Assembly (NCBI RefSeq): GCF_002163585.1
Contig: NZ_CP015579.1
Span: forward strand, 2,480,001 to 2,544,000
DNA length: 64,000 nucleotides
Direction of reading: 5' to 3'
Origin: Tatumella citrea
GTDB lineage: Bacteria; Pseudomonadota; Gammaproteobacteria; Enterobacterales; Enterobacteriaceae
Shown here: positions 20,358 through 28,333 of the stretch, in pieces
How positions within the stretch are numbered: position 1 is the stretch's first letter
Layout of the letters: each line of letters starts with the position of its first letter
The notes under the pieces: model-generated
Seen by the model: the letters and a program-made list of their open reading frames with translations, nothing else
Databases searched by the model: none
Told to the model about the DNA's origin: nothing
Translations under genes and position numbers: made by a program

Positions 20358-21047
20358 TCAGGATTTACCGCGTACTTTCCGCGACAGAGAGCGGAGATTA
20401 TTTCTTATTTTGATCAGGTAATAATAAAAAGTTTTTCGGGCGGCCTTCACCTGATACTTGCTCTCCAGAATCAGCGTATCATTCGCTTTACACATCGCCA
20501 GGCTGCCTTTAAAGGATAAATCGATCACTTTCAGTTGCCCTTCGCTGCTGACAATAAAATTGCCCGCATGGATATCATTGGAAGATAACCCGCCTTTATG
20601 AAGTGCCGAGATGCAATCACTGACATTGCTAATGTTGGAGTGATTAATTTCACCAATCGACGATCCATCAATAAACTCAAAAACAGCATAGCTATCAACG
20701 CATTGTCTGAATTTTCTCTTTTCGGCGATAAAGTAGACATTGGGGGTGTAATTCAGCAGCCAGTCACGGCCTTTATTTAAATAACGCATTAAACGCAGGT
20801 TCGCTGAACTATAAATAAAGTTCTGCAACCGCTTCTCCAGTCGCCCGTCTATTTCTCTGTCGCGTTTTACAATGAAATACTTCGAAATATACCTGACCAG
20901 ATAAACATCCCGCAGCGCATTTCCGCTGGGGAATTTTTTAACCACAAACCGTTCAAAATTATCGCTAAAGATAAGGTCATGGAAAATCGCACCCTCTTCA
21001 GTGAAGTAAATATCATAGCCAAAAGATTTTGTTTTATTTATCAACAA
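20358..21047 (-). CDS. Lipopolysaccharide core heptose(II) kinase-like protein (RfaY/WaaY family)
   Basis: This 229-residue protein has a reduced protein-kinase-like fold. The catalytic loop SSNDIHAGNF puts Asp158, His160 and Asn163 in place, and the Mg-binding segment KVIDLSFKG carries Asp176. The N-terminus has FVVKKFP, the expected ATP-lysine strand. This pattern matches RfaY/WaaY kinases, which phosphorylate a heptose of the LPS inner core in the cytoplasm. The gene is A/T-rich and lies alone, away from any waa cluster in this window, suggesting transfer or relocation. Its function as an LPS kinase is inferred from family only. Confidence 0.75.
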   Translation of the reverse strand: MLINKTKSFGYDIYFTEEGAIFHDLIFSDNFERFVVKKFPSGNALRDVYLVRYISKYFIVKRDREIDGRLEKRLQNFIYSSANLRLMRYLNKGRDWLLNYTPNVYFIAEKRKFRQCVDSYAVFEFIDGSSIGEINHSNISNVSDCISALHKGGLSSNDIHAGNFIVSSEGQLKVIDLSFKGSLAMCKANDTLILESKYQVKAARKTFYYYLIKIRNNLRSLSRKVRGKS

Positions 21048-21508
21048 AATGTAACCATTTATTATTCTTAATGTAAAGTTAAGAAATTATATCTTTCAGG
21101 CAGACAAGACCTTAACATTTATTGCTATTTATCTGATTCACAGAACAGTGATAATTACCAGTGATGATAATCACTGAGGGATAATAATTTCCCGGCGTGC
21201 TGCACCAACGTGCAATAATGAGTTAAGCACGGTAATACGACGGTATTTACCCTGCAGAGACCCTTAACAGGAAGCTATTCTCGCTTTTGCGTGGACCTGG
21301 CAGATAAAAGAAGGGGTAGCCAACGAACAGTCGGACGTAAAGGGAATATCATTCTCCGGGGCTGGCGGCAGATTCTGAAACATGCGCTTCCACCGGACCG
21401 TCAGTTGAGTAACACGCGATCCTGCCCCCTGCCCGTTCCCATTATTGGTTGGGTTAGGCTATAGTAGCGGCTTGTCTCACTTTATCTTGTTCACAGGTAG
21501 CATCAGCA
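21048..21508. other. Divergent intergenic region upstream of yajD
   Basis: No coding frame was found. A TATAGT at 21460-21465 lies about 44 nt before the yajD start and could be its -10 element, but the -35 (TTCCCA, 21436-21441) is poor. Confidence 0.35.
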
Positions 21509-21856
21509 ATGGCATTGATCCCAAAAAACTACGCACGGCTGGAAAGCGGTTATCGCGAGAAAGCATTAAAAATATACCCGTGGATATGTGGCCGGTGCTC
21601 GCGGGAGTTTGTCTATTCAAACCTGCGCGAACTGACAGTTCACCATATCGATCATGATCACACCAATAACCCGGAAGACGGCAGTAACTGGGAATTATTG
21701 TGTCTGTACTGTCATGACCATGAACATTCAAAGTATACTGAAGCCGATCAGTACGGTACCCGTGTTGTTGCCGGTGACGATGCACAGAAAGATGTCGGTG
21801 CAGCCACCTACAATCCGTTTGCCGATTTGCAGGCGATGCTGAATAAGAAGAAGTGA
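21509..21856 (+). CDS. yajD: HNH nuclease family protein YajD
   Basis: The 115-residue protein is nearly the E. coli YajD sequence: IPKNYARLESGYREKALKIY, CGRCSREFVYSNLRELTVHH and NWELLCLYCHDHEHSKYTEA. It has the HNH/McrA-type metal-binding arrangement: a CxxC pair, the HHIDHDH core with Asn in HTNN, and a second CxxC-type site (LCLYCHDH). It is a stand-alone small nuclease-like protein conserved in enterobacteria, with no established role. Here it is the only core gene inside an otherwise A/T-rich accessory stretch, and a good terminator follows it. Confidence 0.95.
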   Translation: MALIPKNYARLESGYREKALKIYPWICGRCSREFVYSNLRELTVHHIDHDHTNNPEDGSNWELLCLYCHDHEHSKYTEADQYGTRVVAGDDAQKDVGAATYNPFADLQAMLNKKK

Positions 21857-21868
21857 GTTTGTGTGAGT

Positions 21869-21899
21869 AACAGGGCTGTGAGAATGCCCTGTTTCATTT
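21869..21899 (+). terminator. Terminator of yajD
   Basis: AACAGGGC (21869-21876) and GCCCTGTT (21886-21893) form a perfect 8-bp stem with a 9-nt loop and are followed by TCATTTC, 13 nt after the yajD stop. Confidence 0.65.
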
Positions 21900-21978
21900 C
21901 GTGCCAACGAATTTAGATAGTTATAACACCATCCTGAACCTACAAAAATTGTAAGATCTTAACTGTTCAAGGAAGAAG

Positions 21979-22566
21979 ATGAAAAGCTCACCAAAACAAC
22001 CCGCTCATATTGTAGACAGAGCGAAACTCCCTGAAAATTTTCCTACCCACAGACACGATAGCCATTTTTGTGAGCAGTTAGGCAGGACTATCGCAACATT
22101 CGGCTTTCTGGAAGAAACTCTCGCTAAAGCAATATTTTCTTTTACTGCAACCACTCCCTACTCTCCTGATGATATTGAGGAGGAATACAGTAAATGGTTT
22201 ATCAAACTCCAAAAAGCTCTTTCCGACCAACTTTACGATCTTACTGAATCATATAAAAAGTCAGTAAAATCAAATCCTAATGTTAAAATTGATTATATCG
22301 ATGAATTATGTGAAGACATTAATCAACTACGACAATTTAGAAACGTACTATGTCATGCTTTCTGGCAGGCCCCCGACAAACATGGTCGCTCAATTCCCTT
22401 ATTCGTTGACAAAAAACAGAACGTCTTTAACACAGAAATTGACACCAATTATCTGATACAAATACAAAAATCAACTGTATCACTGGCTTGTGATGTAATA
22501 GACTCTGTAACAACAATGGGCTGGCAATGGCCCGGAAGTTTAAGCCCTGGAAAAGTTATATTTTAA
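21979..22566 (+). CDS. Uncharacterised protein with a HEPN-like RX4H motif
   Basis: I do not recognise a named family. The 195-residue product is soluble and predicted mostly alpha-helical. Its centre holds LRQFRNVLCHAFW, in which Arg121 and His126 give the RX4H spacing of HEPN RNases, preceded by a helix rich in Asp and Glu. HEPN proteins cleave RNA in toxin-antitoxin, CRISPR-associated and other defence systems, and the motif sits at the usual helix start here. The coding sequence is clearly more A/T-rich than the core genes. It has a good AAGGAAG Shine-Dalgarno. It is followed, convergently, by another unrecognised A/T-rich gene. The HEPN assignment is inference from the motif and helical character. 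Confidence 0.75.
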   Translation: MKSSPKQPAHIVDRAKLPENFPTHRHDSHFCEQLGRTIATFGFLEETLAKAIFSFTATTPYSPDDIEEEYSKWFIKLQKALSDQLYDLTESYKKSVKSNPNVKIDYIDELCEDINQLRQFRNVLCHAFWQAPDKHGRSIPLFVDKKQNVFNTEIDTNYLIQIQKSTVSLACDVIDSVTTMGWQWPGSLSPGKVIF

Positions 22567-22659
22567 CCGGCATAACGATGGACGTGGTTAAAAAATATCA
22601 AATCATATATGATTATCTTTAAATCAGTATATTAATATAAATCAAGACAACAAGTGACT

Positions 22660-23940
22660 TCAGCTATCTAAGATAATATTATTCGGACGAGCAACATTTG
22701 AAACAATCTCTAGTTCTTCCTCAAGTTCAGTGACAATTGAATTTAAGTTGTATTCTACTGAATTACGTACATTCCCTCTTAGCTCAACGTTTTCGATAGT
22801 GCTCAGTTTCATGTAGAACTCATATAACTCAGGTAAATTCGCGGTTATTTTCTCCATGTCTTTAGAGTGGTAGAAAAGAATAGGTGGTCCTTCATTAGAG
22901 TTAAAAGCCACTGCTTTTAAAGAGGTAAGTTCCATAACCTCGATAAACCCCTTATCACAGGATAGTAAACCTGGGAAAAAATACCTTTCTCCATTTCCCA
23001 TGTTAAAAGTTATTGCTTGCTCCAGGTACCTATAATGAGCCAGATCCCAAGTCATTCCCCGAAGGGCTTGCCAAATGTTTTTCGAATTTTTGTGTACCTT
23101 ACTAAAAAATTTAAAACCTGTGCCTTTTTCAAAAAATTCAGCAGCAACAATTAACTCTCGAGTAGCAAAGAAGGAAGCTTTCTCATGAGCAAACCTTAAC
23201 AACTCCAGCATTTTATTTTTAAACGATCGAGAAGGTGAACTTATTTGGATAATGCTTATTTTAAGAATATATATGTATATGCAGTTATATCTTTCAAGCA
23301 TAGCTTTTCTAAACTCTTCATTTTTATTTTTATCCAGCATATTTCTAAAATGCCTGTCCGTATTCATGAGAAGTTCAGCCTTTGATTTCTTGCTACTTAA
23401 ACAACCTGTCTGATGAAATTTACTTGCATCAAATTCTTTTATAAACTCATAGCCTAGTAACTTGTCAAATATCTTATGGTGGTTGTCATCACTATCCATA
23501 CTTTTTAAATTTTCAATTTCATATAAAACAGAATCAACCTGAGTGTCTTCATTAGAGATAAAATTGAATATTTCCTCTATGTCGTCATTAATCCCTGCTT
23601 TCTTGCCATTGACATAAGGATGAAGGTAGCTCAACGCCTGTGTGTCTAATGATATAGAATAATCAATTTTGAAGGTCGAACATCCCTTTTCACTAAACAT
23701 CTCCGCTATAGTTTCTGGGTCCATTACTATTACATGCTCATCATTGAATAATGACCTAATGGATGCCCCATTTTTGAATTTTTTATTAGATGAAAACCCA
23801 GGATACGGTCCTTTTGGGGAAGAAAAAACAAATTTATACTCAGGAATCAGGTGGTGAAACATATTGTACATGTCTAAAGAAGCGGATAGTTCCTCCTGAT
23901 TACCAATATCCATTACCAATTGTTTTTTTATATATTCCAT
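22660..23940 (-). CDS. Uncharacterised protein with a PIN-like acidic-residue pattern
   Basis: The family is not recognised. The protein has 426 residues, is A/T-rich in coding sequence and has a strong AGGAGGG Shine-Dalgarno. It has no signal peptide or membrane segment. SLDTQALSYL (97-106) resembles the first strand of PIN-domain RNases (hydrophobic-Asp-Thr). An acidic pair follows at 141/143 (YEIEN), then TWDLAHYRYLE (Asp299) and LLSCDKGF (Asp329), which resemble the late motifs where PIN domains keep their other metal-binding acids. The spacing is longer than in VapC toxins, suggesting an inserted helical region. It is convergent with the HEPN-like gene, 93 bp apart. The function is unknown and PIN-type RNase activity is inference. 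Confidence 0.75.
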   Translation of the reverse strand: MEYIKKQLVMDIGNQEELSASLDMYNMFHHLIPEYKFVFSSPKGPYPGFSSNKKFKNGASIRSLFNDEHVIVMDPETIAEMFSEKGCSTFKIDYSISLDTQALSYLHPYVNGKKAGINDDIEEIFNFISNEDTQVDSVLYEIENLKSMDSDDNHHKIFDKLLGYEFIKEFDASKFHQTGCLSSKKSKAELLMNTDRHFRNMLDKNKNEEFRKAMLERYNCIYIYILKISIIQISSPSRSFKNKMLELLRFAHEKASFFATRELIVAAEFFEKGTGFKFFSKVHKNSKNIWQALRGMTWDLAHYRYLEQAITFNMGNGERYFFPGLLSCDKGFIEVMELTSLKAVAFNSNEGPPILFYHSKDMEKITANLPELYEFYMKLSTIENVELRGNVRNSVEYNLNSIVTELEEELEIVSNVARPNNIILDS

Positions 23941-24672
23941 ATATTACCCTCCTAGATGGTATTTCCAGCCCATTTCAGGCAAGCTAAAGTCACTACTATA
24001 ATTCGAACAATCATCAAATTTTTCATTCTGTTAAGGCTAAACGCTCTGACTTAACACGTTAAAAAACAGTAACTCTTAATATACTAACCATCAAAACTCT
24101 TAATATCAACTTCCAGAAAACCGTGCTCACTCACGCTGATAAGATACGAAAACTCGATGCCTTTAATTTCTGAATTTTTCTTTTGCATAGTATGTACATT
24201 ATCAATACCAAATCTAAAAAAAGTTCGATATCCATCCACAATGCACTGTATAACGAATTAAAAGACATAGAGATCCACTTTATGATTTTTTCTTTCAATG
24301 ATTTAAAAAATTTTTCGCCTAGTCAGCATTGAGCTAATCGAAGATCTGATGTGCAATGCGCGACCCCATAGTTTTCCAGTTACGTTATAATACTGATGGG
24401 AAATTCCTTGTTTTCAGCGTACCTCAGATATCCTAAGGATAGGGTGATGAAGTATTGTGCTCAAGCGCCCGACAATATTTAGTATGCAATTTTCAGCAAT
24501 ATGCTGACGATAAGGGATAAAAGGAATTGTACCAAGTAGTGTACAAATCCTTCTAGATTTATAATTAGTCTGTTGATTGTAAATTAATCTTACGTATTTA
24601 AATTCCAAACAATTATACCATATGACTTTTCGCGCAGGATTTTCCCGCGCGAATTGATAATTGACACAACTT
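23941..24672. other. A/T-rich intergenic region
   Basis: This 730-bp stretch is the most A/T-rich non-coding part of the window. Apart from the short frame at 24084-24239 nothing coding was found. A TATAAT at 24386-24391 is present without a matching -35. No integrase, attachment-site duplication or tRNA was recognised. Confidence 0.4.
24084..24239 (-). pseudogene. Possible remnant of an A/T-rich gene (short C-terminal-like frame)
   Basis: A minus-strand frame of about 52 codons, closed upstream by a TAA, encodes a mixed hydrophobic/charged sequence. It includes FFRFGIDNVHTM, GIEFSYLISVSEHG and FLEVDIKSFDG before the stop. It reads like the end of a globular protein rather than random A/T-rich DNA. 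No proper start with a Shine-Dalgarno is visible; the first possible start is GTG 24239. It may be what is left of a third gene in this island. The assignment is weak. Confidence 0.3.
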
Positions 24673-25464
24673 TTAATCATAATATTCCGGAGCATGGCGG
24701 AATGATGGCCAGGCATCAGGGTCGTGGCCGGTGACTACTTTGGCCCCGGTGCGGTCTACTACACTGTGCATCTTTTGCACCGAGCGTACCGCTTCTACCG
24801 CCGACGACATAAAGCCAGGCAGCGCTTTTTCATCCCAGTGATCCATGGTGTAGGCAGCATCAATGGTCAGTAGCAGCGGGCCGTTGTTTGGCAATGTCAC
24901 CAGTACCGACTGGTGGCCGGGTGAGTGGCCGGGGGTAAAGACCGTTTTCAGGGTGCCGTCTCCGTAAATATCATAAAAATCATTGTTCTCTCCGTTGAGA
25001 AATTCCCATTTCAGGCCGGGACGATCGAAATCGTTGCGGATATATCCGCCTGCGGCAAACCAGTCCGGAGTAAAGGCATATTCATATTCGCGGCGCTGAA
25101 CAATATGAGTGGCATTCGGGAACCGCCCTACGGCGCCGGTATGATCAAGATGCAGATGTGACTGCAGAACGTAGCGAATATCTTCCGGTTGTATGCCCAT
25201 TTTTTTCAGTTGCGCCACGCACCCCTGGTCCTCATGCATTACCGGCCAGTAAACATCGGTAATGCCTCCCCAGTAACCTTTAGGATCGGTGGCTGTTTCC
25301 ACAGCATTTCCGCCATCAATCAGCGTATGACCTTGCGGATGAGTGAGCAGAAAAAATGGCACCGGGATTTCATAATCAGCGCCATCGCCCTGATTCATTT
25401 TGATGTTGTGTACTTTGCATTTCAGCGAGCCGGTCTGAAACATATATAAGCGAATATCAGTCAT
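24673..25464 (-). CDS. blcC: Lactonase: gamma-butyrolactone / N-acyl-homoserine-lactone hydrolase (AttM/BlcC family)
   Basis: The 263-residue metallo-beta-lactamase-fold enzyme resembles Agrobacterium AttM (BlcC) from end to end. Matching elements are LKCKVHNIKMNQG, DYEIPVPFFLLTHP, IDGGNA, the dinuclear zinc motif SHLHLDHTG (His103, His105, Asp107, His108), ATHIVQRREYEYAFTPDW, FTPGHSPGHQS, LLLTIDAAYTMDHW and VVTGHDPDAW. BlcC opens gamma-butyrolactone to gamma-hydroxybutyrate and also degrades acyl-homoserine lactones. It is the last gene of the operon, 48 nt after the alcohol dehydrogenase, as in Agrobacterium. The enzyme acts in the cytoplasm. Confidence 0.93.
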   Translation of the reverse strand: MTDIRLYMFQTGSLKCKVHNIKMNQGDGADYEIPVPFFLLTHPQGHTLIDGGNAVETATDPKGYWGGITDVYWPVMHEDQGCVAQLKKMGIQPEDIRYVLQSHLHLDHTGAVGRFPNATHIVQRREYEYAFTPDWFAAGGYIRNDFDRPGLKWEFLNGENNDFYDIYGDGTLKTVFTPGHSPGHQSVLVTLPNNGPLLLTIDAAYTMDHWDEKALPGFMSSAVEAVRSVQKMHSVVDRTGAKVVTGHDPDAWPSFRHAPEYYD

Positions 25465-25512
25465 GGTGAGATGTCCTTTAGCTTTCAGTACGTAGGGTAC
25501 AGTGGCTGCGGC

Positions 25513-26679
25513 TTAAAAAGCCTGCCGGTACAGGTCCAGCGCGTCGGCTTCAGTAACCTCTACTGGGTTATTTATCAGCAAACGTGTCTGTTTCATCGCG
25601 TCAGAGGCCAGTAACGGCAGGGTATCTTCTTTCACTCCGACATCACGTAAACGTCTTGGCGCACCGCTTTCATCCATAATGCGGATCATTTCTTCGATAA
25701 AAGCATCACAACGCGCGTTAACATCTCCTCCCGCAGCAACATTCAGCACATCCGCCAGTTCTGCGTATAAAGGTGCTGCCTGCCTGGCGTTGTAACGCAG
25801 TACCGCACCCAGCATCAGCGCGTTTGAGAGACCATGAGGGATGTGATAATGCCCGCCCAGCGGGTAAGCCAGCGCATGCACAGCGGCTACCGGTGAATTC
25901 GAAAATGCCTGTCCAGCCAGAGTCGCGCCCAGCAGCACCGCTTCACGGGCTTTGCGGTCGCTGCCATTGCGGCAGGCAATCACCAGTTGCCCGGAAATCA
26001 GACGTAATGCTTCACGCGCCAGCGCATCTGACAATGGATTCTTTTTATGCTGACTGGTGTAGGCTTCAATGGCGTGCACCATCGCATCGATTCCGGTCGC
26101 AGCGGTATGGGTTGCCGGCAGCCCCACAGTGAGCTGAGCATCCAGCAGCACAAAATCGCAGTACAGCTGGCGTGAAACAACCCCCATTTTGGTAGTTTCG
26201 CCAGTAGTGAGGATCGAAATATTAGTGACTTCTGACCCTGTTCCTGCGGTGGTCGGGATTTGTACCAGAGGCAGACGTTGTCCCCGGACATTATCTATTC
26301 CGTATAATCCACTGAGCTCCTGCGAAGAATTGGCCAGAATTGCCGTAAGTTTTGCCACATCCAGCGATGAACCACCGCCTAAGCCAACCACCAGATTGAT
26401 TTGGTGATCTCTTGCCAGTTGTGCTGACTCCAGTACCAGTGCTTCCGGAGGATCGGCCACCACCCGATCAAACACTGTTACCTCAAACCCGTGGCTGCGC
26501 AGGCTTTGCTCTACCGGCTCCAGTAGCCCCGCTTTCACCAACCCGCCATCGGTAACAATCAGTACCTGGCGTTCAGTAAAACGTCCGGCAAGAATCTCGC
26601 CCAGACGACGAGCGCCTTCCCATTCCACGAGAATGGAAGGCACTGTAGTAAATTCAAAAGGCTTATTAAACTCTGACAT
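25513..26679 (-). CDS. blcB: Iron-containing alcohol dehydrogenase (gamma-hydroxybutyrate dehydrogenase, BlcB/AttL-like)
   Basis: The 388-residue group III alcohol dehydrogenase carries the NAD-binding GLGGGSSLDVAK, the PTTAGTGSEVT segment and the iron-binding region AVHALAYPLGGHYHIPHG with its conserved histidines. Its place between an SSADH gene and an AttM-type lactonase gene makes oxidation of gamma-hydroxybutyrate to succinate semialdehyde the likely reaction, by analogy with blcB. A good Shine-Dalgarno (AAGGAA) precedes the ATG. Spacing to the SSADH gene is 61 nt. On its own the sequence would only support a generic Fe-ADH. Confidence 0.9.
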   Translation of the reverse strand: MSEFNKPFEFTTVPSILVEWEGARRLGEILAGRFTERQVLIVTDGGLVKAGLLEPVEQSLRSHGFEVTVFDRVVADPPEALVLESAQLARDHQINLVVGLGGGSSLDVAKLTAILANSSQELSGLYGIDNVRGQRLPLVQIPTTAGTGSEVTNISILTTGETTKMGVVSRQLYCDFVLLDAQLTVGLPATHTAATGIDAMVHAIEAYTSQHKKNPLSDALAREALRLISGQLVIACRNGSDRKAREAVLLGATLAGQAFSNSPVAAVHALAYPLGGHYHIPHGLSNALMLGAVLRYNARQAAPLYAELADVLNVAAGGDVNARCDAFIEEMIRIMDESGAPRRLRDVGVKEDTLPLLASDAMKQTRLLINNPVEVTEADALDLYRQAF

Positions 26680-26740
26680 AAAGGGTTCCTTACTGACCGG
26701 CTATTGCCGCGATAATGTCTCAGGGAGTAAAAGTGACTAC

Positions 26741-28198
26741 TTAGCCTGTGGTAGTGCAGAGATACTTAATCTCCAGATACTCTTCGATACCGTATTTTGA
26801 ACCTTCTCGGCCGATGCCTGATTGCTTGATCCCGCCAAACGGCGCGACCTCGTTAGAAATCAGTCCGGTATTGTGTCCGACCATGCCATATTCCAGGGCC
26901 TCTGAGACCCGCCACATCCGTCGGCTACTTTCGGTATAAAAATAAGCCGCCAGACCGAATTCGGTATCGTTCGCCATTTCAATCGCCTGCTGTTCGGTAT
27001 CAAAACGGAACAGAGGAGCCACCGGCCCGAAGGTCTCTTCCCGGGCAATCAGCATCCCACGCTCAGCATTTACAATTATCGCCGGGGTGATAAACAGCCC
27101 CTGCGGGGTCAGGCGTTCACCGCCGATAATGACCTTACCGCCCTTTTGCTGCGCATCCTGCAGATGCTGTTGTACTTTGGCTACTGCGTCCTCATCAATT
27201 AACGGGCCAATCTGCACTCCCTCTGCCGTGCCATCACCGGTTTTAAGTGCAGCGACTTTCTCTGCCAGTCGTTGTGCAAAGCGGTCATAAATCCCTGACT
27301 GCACCAGAAAGCGATTAGTGCACACGCAGGTCTGCCCTGCGTTGCGGTATTTTGACTGGATTGCACCATCCACAGCCGCCTCGAGATCTGCATCATCGAA
27401 GACAATAAACGGGGCATTTCCCCCCAGCTCCAGAGACAAACGTTTAATTGTTGGTGCGCACTGGGCCATTAATAACCGGCCTACTGCAGTTGAGCCGGTG
27501 AATGATAATTTTCTGACCACATCGCTGCGGGTCAGTACCTCGCCAATCACTTTGGCATCACCGGTAATTACCTGCAGTACCCCTGCCGGAATTCCCGCAC
27601 GCACCGCCAGTTCTCCCAGAGCCAGTGCTGTTAAAGGAGTCTGTTCTGCGGGTTTGACGATCATCACACAACCTGCAGCCAGTGCAGGCGCGGCTTTACG
27701 GGTGATCATAGCGGCAGGAAAATTCCACGGTGTGATAGCGGCACAGACGCCCACCGGCTGTTTGATCACCAGCAACCGTTTATCTGGTTGGGTGGGTGGA
27801 ATGACATCACCATAAATGCGCTTACCTTCTTCAGCGAACCAGTCGATAAATGATGCCGCGTAGCTCACTTCGCCGCGTGATTCAGCCAGCGGCTTGCCCT
27901 GTTCAGCGGTCATAATCGCTGCCAGATCTTCACGATTTTCAACAATCAGTTCGAACCAGCGGCGCAGCAAGGCACAACGCTGACTGGCAGTTTGTTGTCG
28001 CCACTGAACAAAGGCTTGCTGAGCAGAAACCACCGCCAGTTCAGCTTCTGCCTGTGCAAGACGGGGAACATTGGCTATTATCCCGAGGGTTGCCGGGTTG
28101 TTTACCGGGAGGGTGGCGCCATCAGCCGCCGAACGCCATTCACCTGCCAGCAGGCAGGTTTCCCTGAACAGGGAAGGATCACGTAACTTAAGCATCAT
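26741..28198 (-). CDS. blcA: Succinate-semialdehyde dehydrogenase (BlcA/AttK, GabD family)
   Basis: This NAD(P)-dependent aldehyde dehydrogenase has about 486 residues. It carries WNFPAAMITRK, FTGSTAVGR, the general base Glu257 in LELGGNAPFIVFDDAD and the nucleophile Cys291 in NAGQTCVC, a combination typical of GabD-type enzymes. ATG 28198 (or 28195) with GGAGAAA just upstream is preferred to the longer frame to 28246, whose extension would run toward the operator region. It is the first gene of the operon and converts succinate semialdehyde to succinate, feeding the TCA cycle. Confidence 0.92.
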   Translation of the reverse strand: MMLKLRDPSLFRETCLLAGEWRSAADGATLPVNNPATLGIIANVPRLAQAEAELAVVSAQQAFVQWRQQTASQRCALLRRWFELIVENREDLAAIMTAEQGKPLAESRGEVSYAASFIDWFAEEGKRIYGDVIPPTQPDKRLLVIKQPVGVCAAITPWNFPAAMITRKAAPALAAGCVMIVKPAEQTPLTALALGELAVRAGIPAGVLQVITGDAKVIGEVLTRSDVVRKLSFTGSTAVGRLLMAQCAPTIKRLSLELGGNAPFIVFDDADLEAAVDGAIQSKYRNAGQTCVCTNRFLVQSGIYDRFAQRLAEKVAALKTGDGTAEGVQIGPLIDEDAVAKVQQHLQDAQQKGGKVIIGGERLTPQGLFITPAIIVNAERGMLIAREETFGPVAPLFRFDTEQQAIEMANDTEFGLAAYFYTESSRRMWRVSEALEYGMVGHNTGLISNEVAPFGGIKQSGIGREGSKYGIEEYLEIKYLCTTTG

Positions 28199-28247
28199 TT
28201 TCTCCGTTTTTACTGACCAGCCTGACCGGGCAGTTTTAGTGGACAAA

Positions 28248-28284
28248 GTTCAACCTATTGAACTAAATTCATTAGAATGAATTT
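28248..28284. promoter_or_regulatory. Two adjacent dyads, candidate BlcR-type operator
   Basis: GTTCAA-N4-TTGAAC lies at 28248-28263 and AAATTCATT-N2-AATGAATTT at 28265-28284. Both are perfect inverted repeats, one base apart, in the gap between the divergent blcA-like and IclR genes. Agrobacterium BlcR, an IclR protein, is known to bind paired inverted repeats in the blc promoter, so this is the natural binding site to propose. Confidence 0.65.
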
Positions 28285-28333
28285 TGCGTAATTATAAACA
28301 AAACGTCAAATTACTGTTAAAGAAGTGGGATCG

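Noticed and set aside
24414..24716. Minus-strand open frame of 100 codons beyond the lactonase gene
   Set aside because: It overlaps the 3' end of the lactonase gene in another frame, and its translation is not protein-like. The DNA is A/T-rich non-coding.
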